Assembly: GCA_910578115.1 (NCBI GenBank) | Contig: CAJTPO010000006.1 | Span: 1 to 64,000, forward strand | Direction: 5' to 3' | DNA: 64,000 nucleotides | From: an uncultured Lachnospiraceae bacterium | Lineage (GTDB): Bacteria > Bacillota > Clostridia > Lachnospirales > Lachnospiraceae | Shown: positions 34,999 through 43,735 of the stretch, piece after piece | How positions within the stretch are numbered: position 1 is the first letter of the stretch | Layout: each line of letters starts with the position of its first letter | Program-made: the position numbers and the translations under genes | The notes under the pieces: model-generated | What the model saw: only the letters and a program-made list of their open reading frames with translations | Database searches by the model: none | What the model was told of the DNA's origin: nothing

Positions 34999-35280
34999 AT
35001 GAGCGTGATGGAAGTTTTGACATTATTGCTTGTCATTTTTGCGGCTCTGTCTTACCTGGACAATCATAAAAAGAAACAGCATCCCTACCCTGAGAAAGTA
35101 AGATACTATTTCTTTTTTAATCTTATTATACCGAGGGCAGATCGGAACTCATGTCCGATAAACCTTCCTGTTTTGATTGTACACCAGAGCCGTCTGTTTT
35201 ACAAGCAGCTCTTTTTTACATATTTTTACTGTGTTTTCCACCGTATTGTATTTTTCCCATCATATACAGGAGTCGAGTAG
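34999..35280 (+). CDS. Small hydrophobic peptide ORF, type I toxin-like
   Basis: The first ~30 residues (MSVMEVLTLLLVIFAALSYL followed by DNHKKK) form a single membrane helix with a basic tail, like small type I toxins and holin-like peptides. The ATG follows GAGGGTGG, and TATAAT lies at 34927. The frame continues to residue 93 without the expected early stop and its end overlaps thrS by 21 bp, so the true product could be shorter or the frame altered. An antisense RNA cannot be proven. Confidence 0.4.
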   Translation: MSVMEVLTLLLVIFAALSYLDNHKKKQHPYPEKVRYYFFFNLIIPRADRNSCPINLPVLIVHQSRLFYKQLFFTYFYCVFHRIVFFPSYTGVE

Positions 35281-37041
35281 ACATACCCCCTTGATCAGAT
35301 CGACCACCTGTTCAAGACTCATCTCTCCCAGGTCCTGTTGATCACGCTCTGCGTCTCTCTGTCTTACGGATACAGATGCATTATTCTTCTCGTTTTCGCC
35401 TGTGATGATCATATACGGCACCCTGTCCATGCGCGCTTCCCGAATTTTATAGCCAAGTTTCTCGCTTCTGACGTCCACTTCCACCCGGATATCATTTTCT
35501 TCCAGGGCTTTCTCAACTTTCCGGGCATAGTCATTATATTTATCTGAGACCGGCAGGACCTTAACCTGTACCGGTGCGATCCAGGCAGGAAATTTTCCCG
35601 CATAATGCTCCAGCAAAATACCAACAAAGCGTTCTATCGAGCCGAATACAACTCTGTGCAGCATAATGGGGCGATGTTTCTCTCCGTCCGCTCCAATATA
35701 GTCGATATCAAATCGTTGCGGAAGCTGGAAATCAAGCTGAATCGTTCCGCATTGCCACGTTCTGCCTATGGAATCTTTCAGGTGAAAATCCAGTTTCGGT
35801 CCATAGAATGCACCGTCTCCTTCATTTATGACATAAGGCTTACCCAGTCCCTGCACTGCTTTTTCCAAAGCCTGCGTGGCAAGCTGCCACTCCTCATCAC
35901 TTCCTATGGAGTGCTCCGGTCTCGTTGACAATTCTATTTCATATGAAAAACCAAACTTCCGGTACATTTCATCGATCAGGCGCATAACACCCTGTATCTC
36001 ATCCATTATCTGATCTTCTCTCATAAAAATGTGGGCGTCATCCTGCGTAAAGGAACGTACTCTCATAAGCCCATGTAATGTTCCGGACTTTTCATTACGA
36101 TGGACAAGCCCCAATTCTCCCATTCGCACCGGAAGCTCCTTATAGGATCCTGGCCTCAGCTTATACACCAGCATTCCGCCCGGACAGCTCATTGGTTTGA
36201 TCGCATAATCATCCTCTTCGACCTTAAGAGAATACATGGAATCTCTATAAAAGTCCCAATGACCAGATGTCTCCCAGAGACTTCTTTCCAGCATAATAGG
36301 CGTAGAGATCTCAACATATCCTTCTCTGCGATGGATCTTCCTCCAATAATCAATCAGCAGGTTCTTCAGGATCATGCCCTTTGGCAGAAATACAGGCAGT
36401 CCCGGTCCTTCATCAAAGATCGTAAATATTCCAAGCTCTTTCCCCAGCTTTCTGTGATCTCTTGCTTTTGCCTCTTCAACCATATGCAGATATTCATCCA
36501 GTTGTGCCGCTTTTGGAAAAGAGATCCCGTAGATTCTCGTAAGCATCTGATTCTCTTCGCTGCCTCTCCAATAGGCCCCGGCCACCGACAACAGTTTGAT
36601 CGCTTTGATCTGGCACACATTAGAAATATGCGGCCCTGCACAAAATTCCTCATATTCACCCTGCTTATAGAAGCTGATCTGCTCTGCATCATGCAGTTCC
36701 TGAATCAACTCAAGTTTATACATTTCACCTGCATCCGCCATAAAACTGACCGCTTCTTCTCTTGACTTCTCATAGACCTGCAGGGAAAGAGACTCCTTGA
36801 CGATCTTTCGCATCTCCGCTTCGATCGTCCCTAAATGCTCTTCTGAAAATGGAAATGCAAATTGAAAATCATAGTAAAATCCATTTTCGATCGCCGGCCC
36901 AATGGCACATTTCGTTTGCGGATATAAACGCTTTACCGCCTGTGCAAGCACATGTGCACTCGTATGCCAAAATGCCTTTTTACCCTCCTGTTCTTCAAAG
37001 TTTACTTCTACAATTTCTCCATTTTTTCGTAGAACCTTCAT
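35260..37041 (-). CDS. thrS: Threonyl-tRNA synthetase lacking TGS domain
   Basis: Charges tRNA-Thr with threonine. The 593-residue protein starts directly before the editing domain (HTSAH metal/His motif, CAGPH), then has the class II catalytic core with zinc ligands in MSCPGG (Cys), DDAHIF (His) and MLHRVV (His), and the anticodon-binding domain at the C terminus (VKVLPVSDKYNDYA). The usual ~60-residue N-terminal TGS domain is missing. The ATG at 37041 follows AGAGGAG, so this is not a start error. A T-box leader lies upstream. Confidence 0.93.
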   Translation of the reverse strand: MKVLRKNGEIVEVNFEEQEGKKAFWHTSAHVLAQAVKRLYPQTKCAIGPAIENGFYYDFQFAFPFSEEHLGTIEAEMRKIVKESLSLQVYEKSREEAVSFMADAGEMYKLELIQELHDAEQISFYKQGEYEEFCAGPHISNVCQIKAIKLLSVAGAYWRGSEENQMLTRIYGISFPKAAQLDEYLHMVEEAKARDHRKLGKELGIFTIFDEGPGLPVFLPKGMILKNLLIDYWRKIHRREGYVEISTPIMLERSLWETSGHWDFYRDSMYSLKVEEDDYAIKPMSCPGGMLVYKLRPGSYKELPVRMGELGLVHRNEKSGTLHGLMRVRSFTQDDAHIFMREDQIMDEIQGVMRLIDEMYRKFGFSYEIELSTRPEHSIGSDEEWQLATQALEKAVQGLGKPYVINEGDGAFYGPKLDFHLKDSIGRTWQCGTIQLDFQLPQRFDIDYIGADGEKHRPIMLHRVVFGSIERFVGILLEHYAGKFPAWIAPVQVKVLPVSDKYNDYARKVEKALEENDIRVEVDVRSEKLGYKIREARMDRVPYMIITGENEKNNASVSVRQRDAERDQQDLGEMSLEQVVDLIKGVCLLDSCI

Positions 37042-37065
37042 ACTCTGTTGCTCCTCTCTTTTCAA

Positions 37066-37344
37066 CTTTAACTGTCTGGCAACAACATAAGAAAAGCACC
37101 CAAAAGACCATATTCCTATCGTCTTAAGGGTGCATTCAGCACGGTTCCACCTTAACTTTTCACTTCAGATTCTATCAAATCCTATCCTTTAACGCAGGCA
37201 TACGGTAACACTTACTTATTTCAGCATCACAGCTCTGGAATGGTTTTCGTCTAATCTCCGCATAAACAGCTTCCACCAGTTGCTGTTCTCTCTGGATGCT
37301 TCCAACTAAACTACTCTTTCCGTCGTCGCTTTTCTTATGTTATT
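37066..37344 (-). promoter_or_regulatory. T-box riboswitch leader of thrS
   Basis: The minus strand carries the T-box sequence AAGGTGGAACCGTG (37140-37153), which pairs with the uncharged tRNA acceptor end and forms the antiterminator, followed by a terminator at 37096-37133 and its T run. The upstream part contains stem-I-like sequence. Uncharged tRNA-Thr should allow read-through into thrS. The specifier codon was not assigned with confidence. Confidence 0.92.
37096..37133 (-). terminator. T-box terminator
   Basis: GCACCC plus GAC pair with GTC plus GGGTGC across a 12-base loop, then TTTTCTT follows on the minus strand. It competes with the T-box antiterminator. Confidence 0.88.
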
Positions 37345-37350
37345 GAAGGT

Positions 37351-37379
37351 ACTTTATCACAACCTCTTTCTTTTGTCAA
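37351..37379 (-). promoter_or_regulatory. Promoter of thrS leader
   Basis: TTGACA, 17 bases and TAAAGT on the minus strand place the start of the leader near 37344. Confidence 0.75.
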
Positions 37380-37445
37380 TGCACATGTTGACCGCAGTAC
37401 GATACACGCCCTCCAAAATCCCCACTTTCTTTTCCAGTTCAATAC

Positions 37446-37485
37446 CCTCAGTGAACAAAGGAATACACGCCTTTGTTCACTGAGG
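37446..37485. terminator. Long perfect hairpin between MATE and thrS promoter
   Basis: A 16-bp perfect stem (arms CCTCAGTGAACAAAGG and its complement, 8-base loop) lies 31 bp after the MATE stop. It has no adjacent T run, so it may be a processing or 3'-protecting structure rather than a classic terminator. Confidence 0.6.
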
Positions 37486-37515
37486 TTAGCCTGCTTCGAT
37501 TTAGAAATTCAATCT

Positions 37516-38868
37516 TTAACTTAACACTGAATTGCACATTATTCTTTTTTTCTCTTTCAAAACAAGCAATACTGAAAGAGCGGTTGCAAGCAAGTCACTG
37601 ATAGGCTGTGCAAAGAAAATACCATTGATTTCAAGAAGAATCGGCAATATATAGATAAATGGCACCAAAAAAACTATCTGTCGCAAAACCGTTATGATAA
37701 TAGATGGTGCCGGACGGTTAATTGACTGAAAAAATGTGGTAGCTAACATTACAAATCCCAAAACAGGTGTAATACAGAAATTTATACGCAAACCGGAAAT
37801 TCCAATTCGGAACATTTCTTCCGTTCCACCAAAAGCACCAAGAATCTGTTTTGGAAAGACAAGAACCATTATCCAAATAAAACAGGTAATGGACACGGAA
37901 AATACGGCAGCCTGATAAAGCGTTGTTATAACCCGCCTGTAATTTCCAGAGCCATAATTATTCCCGATTATTGGTTGGATTCCTTGACTGATACCGCTTG
38001 CGGGCATAATTACAAACGTCATAATGCTTGATATGACAGCATATACGCTGATTGCAATATCACCGCCATATTTTCCTAATTGACTGTTATAAACAAGGCT
38101 GATCAATCCCATAGCCATCTGTGCTGCCCAAAAAGCAAAACCGCAGGAAATAATCTGCAAACATAATTCTTTGTTCAAATGAAAAATATCCTTTGAGATT
38201 TTAACCTGTGTTCGGTTTCCAAATACGAAATACGCTCCGAAAAGAGCTGAAAAAATCTGTCCTATTACAGTAGCACTTGCAGCTCCTATAACACCCCAAT
38301 CAAAAACAATAATGAAAACAGCGTCCAAAATAATATTTGTGACTGCTCCTATGCCCGTTACGCACATTCCTAAAACCGGTTTTCCCGACACACGGACAAA
38401 ATCACAAAATAACTGTGATAGTCCTTGAAAAATACACCCCAAAGCCACAATCCGATAATATAAAACTGCATATGGATATGCGGTTTGTGTAACTCCGAAA
38501 ACCTTTAAAATCGGATTTGAAAACAGGAGCAGCAAAGCACTTAGTATGATTTCAAACACACAAACAAGCACCATCGCATTGCCAAAAGACTGATTCATCT
38601 TTTCCGGCTCGTTCTGACCGGAGAATAAACTGAAAAAGGTAGATCCTCCCGCACTGCACATCAAAGCAAAAGCCATCATCATATAGGATAAGGGAAAACA
38701 GACTGATAAGCCCGCTAATGCGGAAGTTCCATTAAAATTGCCAACAAACATTCTATCCACGATATTATAAACAGCTGTTATCAATAGTGAGATGGCTGCC
38801 GGTATGGAAAATTTTAAAATCATGGGAAACAGTTTCCCGTTTAAGTAATCCACTTTTGTTTCATTCAT
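37516..38868 (-). CDS. MATE family efflux transporter
   Basis: A 450-residue exporter of the MepA-like MATE group: KFSIPAAISLLITAVYNIVDRMFVGN at the start, then about twelve helices. It lies 78 bp behind a MarR-type gene on the same strand, with a copy of the putative MarR half-sites in the gap, so MarR repression is likely. Confidence 0.93.
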   Translation of the reverse strand: MNETKVDYLNGKLFPMILKFSIPAAISLLITAVYNIVDRMFVGNFNGTSALAGLSVCFPLSYMMMAFALMCSAGGSTFFSLFSGQNEPEKMNQSFGNAMVLVCVFEIILSALLLLFSNPILKVFGVTQTAYPYAVLYYRIVALGCIFQGLSQLFCDFVRVSGKPVLGMCVTGIGAVTNIILDAVFIIVFDWGVIGAASATVIGQIFSALFGAYFVFGNRTQVKISKDIFHLNKELCLQIISCGFAFWAAQMAMGLISLVYNSQLGKYGGDIAISVYAVISSIMTFVIMPASGISQGIQPIIGNNYGSGNYRRVITTLYQAAVFSVSITCFIWIMVLVFPKQILGAFGGTEEMFRIGISGLRINFCITPVLGFVMLATTFFQSINRPAPSIIITVLRQIVFLVPFIYILPILLEINGIFFAQPISDLLATALSVLLVLKEKKRIMCNSVLS

Positions 38869-38885
38869 AGTGACACCTCCATTTA

Positions 38886-38897
38886 TTAGTTTCCTAA
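38886..38897. promoter_or_regulatory. Putative MarR site before MATE gene
   Basis: TTAG-TTTC-CTAA has the same arm sequence and 4-base spacer as the site upstream of the marR-type gene. It overlaps the region 18 bp before the MATE start. Confidence 0.5.
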
Positions 38898-38946
38898 GTT
38901 TATATTTAAAAATACAGCTGCCGATTTATCGACAGCCTTAACACTT

Positions 38947-39369
38947 TCACGAAATGTTATCAAGCATTTTTTCAATTACTTTGAAAAAAATATCCAGCTC
39001 ATTCTGCGAAATATCTTTCGTCAGTTCTTCTTCCAGTGCGGTAATATCTGCTATCACCATATCCTTATACTGCAATGCTTTTTCACTGACAATGATTCGT
39101 TTCATTCTTGCGTCACTTGCCATAGCTTCCCGATAGATCAAGCCGTTTTTCTCCATTTTTTTCAGCAGTTCGGTTGCTGTTGGCGGGCGCAGGCTATATT
39201 CTTCTTCTATATCTTTTTGAAAAACATCATTGCTTTGAGCCAAAATAAAATGCAGCACCCGTCCCTGAGAACCGCTGAAAGATTCCTTACTTGAAAAGGC
39301 ATCAATTTTTCTGCGTAATTTATTTGACAGCTTGCTGACATAACGTGCTGCGTGCTTATCGTGTTGCAT
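38947..39369 (-). CDS. MarR-family transcriptional regulator
   Basis: A 140-residue winged-helix regulator (SQGRVLHFILAQSNDVFQKDIEEEYSLRPPTATELLKKMEKNGLI with a wing at SDARMKRIIVSE). It precedes a MATE exporter, the classic repressor-pump pair. Palindromes with ACTTAG/CTAAGT arms lie upstream of both genes. Confidence 0.92.
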   Translation of the reverse strand: MQHDKHAARYVSKLSNKLRRKIDAFSSKESFSGSQGRVLHFILAQSNDVFQKDIEEEYSLRPPTATELLKKMEKNGLIYREAMASDARMKRIIVSEKALQYKDMVIADITALEEELTKDISQNELDIFFKVIEKMLDNIS

Positions 39370-39382
39370 ATCTCTCCTCCAT

Positions 39383-39400
39383 TACTTAGTAACCTAAGTA
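39383..39400. promoter_or_regulatory. MarR operator
   Basis: TACTTAG-TAAC-CTAAGTA, a 7-bp inverted repeat with 4-base spacer, 13 bp upstream of the marR-type start, consistent with autorepression. Confidence 0.65.
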
Positions 39401-39538
39401 TAGTGAATATCTCTGTATATGTCAAGTCGGTAAAATGAAAATTTCTCTATTTTAGTCTATCGTTGAGATTACGTTTTCCTTTACGTTTTCTCTCTGCGGC
39501 TGTATGATAGTCTTACAGACAACAGAACGGAGGCGGCT

Positions 39539-40495
39539 ATGACACAGACACAACGACTTGAATTTATGATCAACTATCTGCTCAATGAAAGCGGGCAGTC
39601 AGACGCGGTTCCTGTCCCTGACGGGGACGCTGAACGGAAACGCCTGCTGCGTTCCCTTATGAATATCCGTCCGCCCCGTCTGATCGATATAGAATTTCTC
39701 AGGATGCAGGACGCATATCTGACTGAGGAAGTGAGGGCAAAAGGCATTACTGACAGTGATACGTTACCCGTATCCCCCGTCGATAACCGCCTTGTCCTTT
39801 GGCGTGGTGATATTACCACCTTAAAAACAGATGCGATCGTCAATGCCGCAAACCGCACGCTGAGAGGCTGCTTCATACCCTGCCATTCCTGTGTGGACAA
39901 TATCATTCACAGCGTCAGCGGTATCCAGCTGCGCTTAGCCTGCGATGAGCTGATGACAGAACAGGGCTGTGACGAGCCGACGGGAAAAGCGAAGATCACA
40001 CCCGCTTTCAATCTTCCATGCAGCTATGTGCTTCACACAGTCGGCCCGATCGTATCAGGCGCTTTGACAAAAAAGCATTGTGACCAGCTTGCAGACTGTT
40101 ATAGATCCTGTCTGGAACTGGCATCGGATCAGGAACTGAAAAGCATTGCCTTTTGCTGTATTTCCACAGGAGAATTTCATTTTCTGCAGGAAAAGGCGGC
40201 CGAAATTGCGGTACAGACAGTCCGCGATTTCCTGCAGACAGACAATAGGCTTGAAAAAGTGGTATTCAATGTTTTCAAGCAGGAAGATTACGATATCTAC
40301 AAAAGACTGCTCTACTCTACCGCCCCGACGGCCTCCACGATGCCAAGCCGTGAGATCCGGCGCAGCGGCAGCGCCGTGGCAGCCAGACATGCCGCCACCG
40401 AAACCACCGCAGACTCCAGAATCGGTATCACCGGCACGGGCACCAACGTAAGCACATTGGACATGGCAGCTTCCATAAGCATCGTACACAGATAG
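39539..40495 (+). CDS. Zinc-type macrodomain protein-ADP-ribose hydrolase
   Basis: Removes ADP-ribose from proteins. The macrodomain starts near residue 84 (LVLWRGDITTLKTDAIVNAAN) and has the zinc-macro signature GCFIPCHSCVDNIIHS (Cys111, His116, Cys118 region), then the distal loop ISTGEFHF. An N-terminal helical extension (1-80) is usual for this class. Homology should end near YDIYKRLLY (about 40310). The last 60 residues are merely antisense of the neighbouring FtsX gene, so the natural stop has been lost. The usual SirTM/GcvH partners are not nearby. Confidence 0.88.
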   Translation: MTQTQRLEFMINYLLNESGQSDAVPVPDGDAERKRLLRSLMNIRPPRLIDIEFLRMQDAYLTEEVRAKGITDSDTLPVSPVDNRLVLWRGDITTLKTDAIVNAANRTLRGCFIPCHSCVDNIIHSVSGIQLRLACDELMTEQGCDEPTGKAKITPAFNLPCSYVLHTVGPIVSGALTKKHCDQLADCYRSCLELASDQELKSIAFCCISTGEFHFLQEKAAEIAVQTVRDFLQTDNRLEKVVFNVFKQEDYDIYKRLLYSTAPTASTMPSREIRRSGSAVAARHAATETTADSRIGITGTGTNVSTLDMAASISIVHR

Positions 40496-42837
40496 CTGGT
40501 GAGGCTGCCGGTCACGGCCGCGATCATGCCATAGTAAGCCCCCTCCCACAGAAAAGTTCGATACAGGCTTCCCACACTCATACCGATTGCCCGTTTTATC
40601 CCGATCTCCGTCACTCTCGTATGAATATTGGTATAAACGGTATTGATGATATTCAGAATCCCGATCATGCCGATCAACAGGATCATCCCCCAGGCCAGCA
40701 GATTGATCTGGCCGGCGCTCTTAGCAAGCTGTCGGTCCGTCTGCTCGTAAGACACCCAGGTCGTCCCGGCCACACGGCTGCCAAGCGATGCCAGCTTCTC
40801 TTCAAAAGTCTCCCTGTCCGCGTCTTTTTCCAGAATCGGCCGCAGCTCCGCATAACAGTCCGTACCGGTCAGTTCAGGATAGAGCCGGTCACTTACGATC
40901 ACCTGCACGCCGTTGATAAAACCGCTGCTGCCCACACTGAAATAACCGTCATACCCATTCATGGCCAACAGGACCGGCAGCTTCTTCCCTGCCACCACGA
41001 TGGTACTTCCCTCCTCGATGCAGGTCGTCCCGATTTTCTGCCCTGCCACTTCCATCTGCAGGGGATTGCGTACAACACACCCTTCTCCCGCCTGTAAGGC
41101 ATCCCACGCCTCTTTTGACAACTGTCCTGCAAAAACATCCTCCATCCACGTATCGTTTAAGCCGAAGATCTGGAACCGTTCTCCGATCCCCAGTGCAAAA
41201 TCCGTGTCGATCCCCACCGGCCTGTACTGTTCATCCAGCTCATAGATGGAAAACTGCTGCGCCGCCACTGCCGCCACATTCCGGTCTGCCGCCAGATCGT
41301 TCATTTCGTCTTCTGTAAATCCGGCGTACTCGTTGACCACCGAATAATCCCCCAGATGTTCCGGCACCCTGTTCGAAAGATCCACCAGTGCGAGAACGCT
41401 CTGCAGTGTGATAAACACGGTAATGCTCATGACCAGGGACATAACCGTGATCACCGTGCGGCTCCTGTTGCGCCGCAGGTTAAGCCCTGCATAATACCGT
41501 TCGAAATTCCGTATGGTTCGCATTTTGCGGCTTCTGCGCTTAAGGTTTCTGCCTGTCATTCCATGCATGGCCATCACCGGAGACACCCTAGCCGCGTACC
41601 GTGCCGCCGGCGCCGCCGCCAGAAATGCAGACACAAGGGTGATCAGAGCGCTCAGCGCAAGAAATCCCCACTTACCGGAATCATTGGCGGCGATCAGTTC
41701 CTGCAGCCTTACCGCATCCTGTACCAGAAACAGCTCCGGGGAAAGCTGGCTCAGCGCCGCCTCAAGAATCCCTTTTGCCGACAGCCTTCCAAGCAGCATC
41801 CCGATCGGTATTCCCAATGCGCACAGCAAAAGCACCTCCGCCGCCACGATGCCGTACAGCTGCCTTTTCTGCGCACCGATCGCCCGCAGGATGCCGTACC
41901 GGCCCATACGCCTTGTCACGGCGATCTTCAATATATTATAGATCACCAGTCCGGCCGCCGTCAGCACCAGTCCCGTTACCAGAACACCGGCCAGCATCAT
42001 ATAGGAAAACCCGGCGTCATCCATGCCGTCTGCCAGATCAGCATGATCGTGCTCCCCGCGGTAACGGATGCCAAGCGCATTCAGGTAAAGCTGGTTATAG
42101 ATCGTATCCAGCTCATGAATCTCCAGTTTCTCTTCGATATCGTCCATACAGTCCTGAAAATGCCTGGGATCCTTCACCCGCACATTCACACTGTAATAGA
42201 AATACTCATCCGGCAGAACTTCCCCGGCCGTCCCTTCCCCGACCAGTCCCAGAAGAGAGCCGGCCACGTACCCCAGATAATTACTCTCCGTAATACCGGT
42301 AAGTATAAACTCTGCCTGATAGTCATATGCCTCTATGGCAACGCCGTGCCGCAGCGCTTTTGACAAAGACAGCGTTATTCTGTCCCCTGTTTTTCCGTCA
42401 AATCCCAGAAACTGCAGCGCATCCTCTGACAGCGCGATCTCCATCGGCGCCGCCGGAAGCCGCCCCTCCACCAGTTTCGTATGGGCGGGGATCGTCTCTA
42501 TACTTTTTCCCTGATATTCCACAAGATCCAGCCGCAGCAGATCGTTCAGCTCCACACTGCCCACAGGAACGGAGCGTCCCGTGTAGGAAAACCGCTCGTC
42601 CGCCTCCAGCATCCGTACTTTTTCCTCATTCATCTGGACGAAGGTCGCATGGTAATCTCCTCCCAGCATCACCGCCTGCTGCCTGCGCATGGCGGTAAGC
42701 ACGCCTGCCGACTGCCCCACCGCCGTTGTCATCATCGTAGATAAGACCACCGCCGTCAGGATCAGAAAAGACACCACCTTCTGTTCCAGAATTTCTTTTT
42801 GTGCCAATATATAACACGATATACGATATGGTTTCAT
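40312..42837 (-). CDS. ABC transporter permease, FtsX family
   Basis: An 841-residue permease with two FtsX modules and MacB-like extracytoplasmic domains (DARKEI-type segments: RRMGRYGILRAIGAQKRQL and VTEIGIKRAIGMSVGSLY). The start at 42837 follows GGAGAGG. It pairs with the upstream ATPase, 25 bp away. The gene ends opposite the macrodomain gene. Confidence 0.92.
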   Translation of the reverse strand: MKPYRISCYILAQKEILEQKVVSFLILTAVVLSTMMTTAVGQSAGVLTAMRRQQAVMLGGDYHATFVQMNEEKVRMLEADERFSYTGRSVPVGSVELNDLLRLDLVEYQGKSIETIPAHTKLVEGRLPAAPMEIALSEDALQFLGFDGKTGDRITLSLSKALRHGVAIEAYDYQAEFILTGITESNYLGYVAGSLLGLVGEGTAGEVLPDEYFYYSVNVRVKDPRHFQDCMDDIEEKLEIHELDTIYNQLYLNALGIRYRGEHDHADLADGMDDAGFSYMMLAGVLVTGLVLTAAGLVIYNILKIAVTRRMGRYGILRAIGAQKRQLYGIVAAEVLLLCALGIPIGMLLGRLSAKGILEAALSQLSPELFLVQDAVRLQELIAANDSGKWGFLALSALITLVSAFLAAAPAARYAARVSPVMAMHGMTGRNLKRRSRKMRTIRNFERYYAGLNLRRNRSRTVITVMSLVMSITVFITLQSVLALVDLSNRVPEHLGDYSVVNEYAGFTEDEMNDLAADRNVAAVAAQQFSIYELDEQYRPVGIDTDFALGIGERFQIFGLNDTWMEDVFAGQLSKEAWDALQAGEGCVVRNPLQMEVAGQKIGTTCIEEGSTIVVAGKKLPVLLAMNGYDGYFSVGSSGFINGVQVIVSDRLYPELTGTDCYAELRPILEKDADRETFEEKLASLGSRVAGTTWVSYEQTDRQLAKSAGQINLLAWGMILLIGMIGILNIINTVYTNIHTRVTEIGIKRAIGMSVGSLYRTFLWEGAYYGMIAAVTGSLTSYLCTMLMEAAMSNVLTLVPVPVIPILESAVVSVAACLAATALPLRRISRLGIVEAVGAVE

Positions 42838-42862
42838 GTTCACCTCTCCAGAATCTCAGTCT

Positions 42863-43627
42863 TTACGCCAACAGGTCTTTGTGTGCTGACGACACCTCGG
42901 ACAGCCTCCCGTCCACGATCACAAACTGCCGGCTGGCCCGCCGTGCGATCCGGCTGTCATGGGTGATCACCACCAGCGTCTTTCCAAACTGATGGTGGAT
43001 CTCTTCCAGCATCCGCATCACCTCCCCGCCGCTCTTACTGTCCAGATTTCCGGTGGGTTCATCTGCAAAGATAATGTCCGGCCTGGCGATCAGCGCCCGG
43101 GCGATGGCCACCCGCTGCTGCTGTCCGCCGGAAAGCTCATGGGGCAGGTGGGTCAGCCGGTCTCCGATTCCCAAAAGATCCGTCAGCTGTGCCAGATAAG
43201 AAGCCGTGTCCTGCTCCTCTCCAGCCTCTTTGGAGGACCCGTTCTCTGCCGCCGCCCGCCGTCCTCTCTTCTGCCCGCCTGCCTTCCCGCCGGAAAGCAG
43301 AAGCGGCATCAAAATATTTTCCTGCGCTGTCAGTACCGGCAGCAGATGGAACTGCTGGAAGATAAAACCGATCCGGCTGCGGCGAAAGGCCGACAGCTCC
43401 CTGTCCCGCAGCCCGTAGATATCCTGCCCGTCGTAGAGCAGCCTGCCGGAAGTCGGCCGGTCCAGTCCCGACAATAAATGCAGCAGGGTGCTCTTTCCGC
43501 TGCCGGAAGGCCCCATGATCGACAAAAAGTCTCCCGGCCTTATCGTCAGGCTGACTTCCTGCAGGGCGGCCACCTGACTGCTGCCGCTGCCGTATAACCT
43601 GCTTACGTTTTCTGCTTCGATCAACAT
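42863..43627 (-). CDS. ABC transporter ATPase, MacB/LolD type, with linker insert
   Basis: A 254-residue ATPase: Walker A GPSGSGKST, Q-loop FIFQQFHLLPVLTAQEN, signature LSGGQQQRV, Walker B IIFADEP and TGNLDS. Between the Q-loop and signature there is an extra ~25-residue charged stretch (GGKAGGQKRGRRAAAENG and following) not normal in the family. The ATG at 43627 is preceded by AAAGGAGAG, which lies in an 11-bp inverted repeat and may be sequestered. It partners the downstream FtsX permease. Confidence 0.92.
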   Translation of the reverse strand: MLIEAENVSRLYGSGSSQVAALQEVSLTIRPGDFLSIMGPSGSGKSTLLHLLSGLDRPTSGRLLYDGQDIYGLRDRELSAFRRSRIGFIFQQFHLLPVLTAQENILMPLLLSGGKAGGQKRGRRAAAENGSSKEAGEEQDTASYLAQLTDLLGIGDRLTHLPHELSGGQQQRVAIARALIARPDIIFADEPTGNLDSKSGGEVMRMLEEIHHQFGKTLVVITHDSRIARRASRQFVIVDGRLSEVSSAHKDLLA

Positions 43628-43632
43628 AAAAA

Positions 43633-43701
43633 ACACTCTCCTTTTGTTTGCTGCGGCGCTGCCGTGAACGATCCGTCACCTGCAGCTCCTAAGGAGAGTG
43701 T
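43633..43701 (-). promoter_or_regulatory. Inverted repeat hiding the ATPase ribosome site
   Basis: In the minus-strand transcript ACACTCTCCTT (43701-43691) is perfectly complementary to AAGGAGAGTGT (43643-43633), the latter being the ribosome-binding site of the ATPase gene. The 47 bases between can form other hairpins, and a local CTCCTTAGGAG would free the site. A translational on/off switch is inferred. Confidence 0.6.
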
Positions 43702-43735
43702 AAATGTCAATTCTCAAAAAATTCTCAAAATTCTG

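Noticed and set aside
37446..37485. Transposon inverted terminal repeat
   Set aside because: The two arms are only 8 bases apart, so it is a hairpin rather than element ends.
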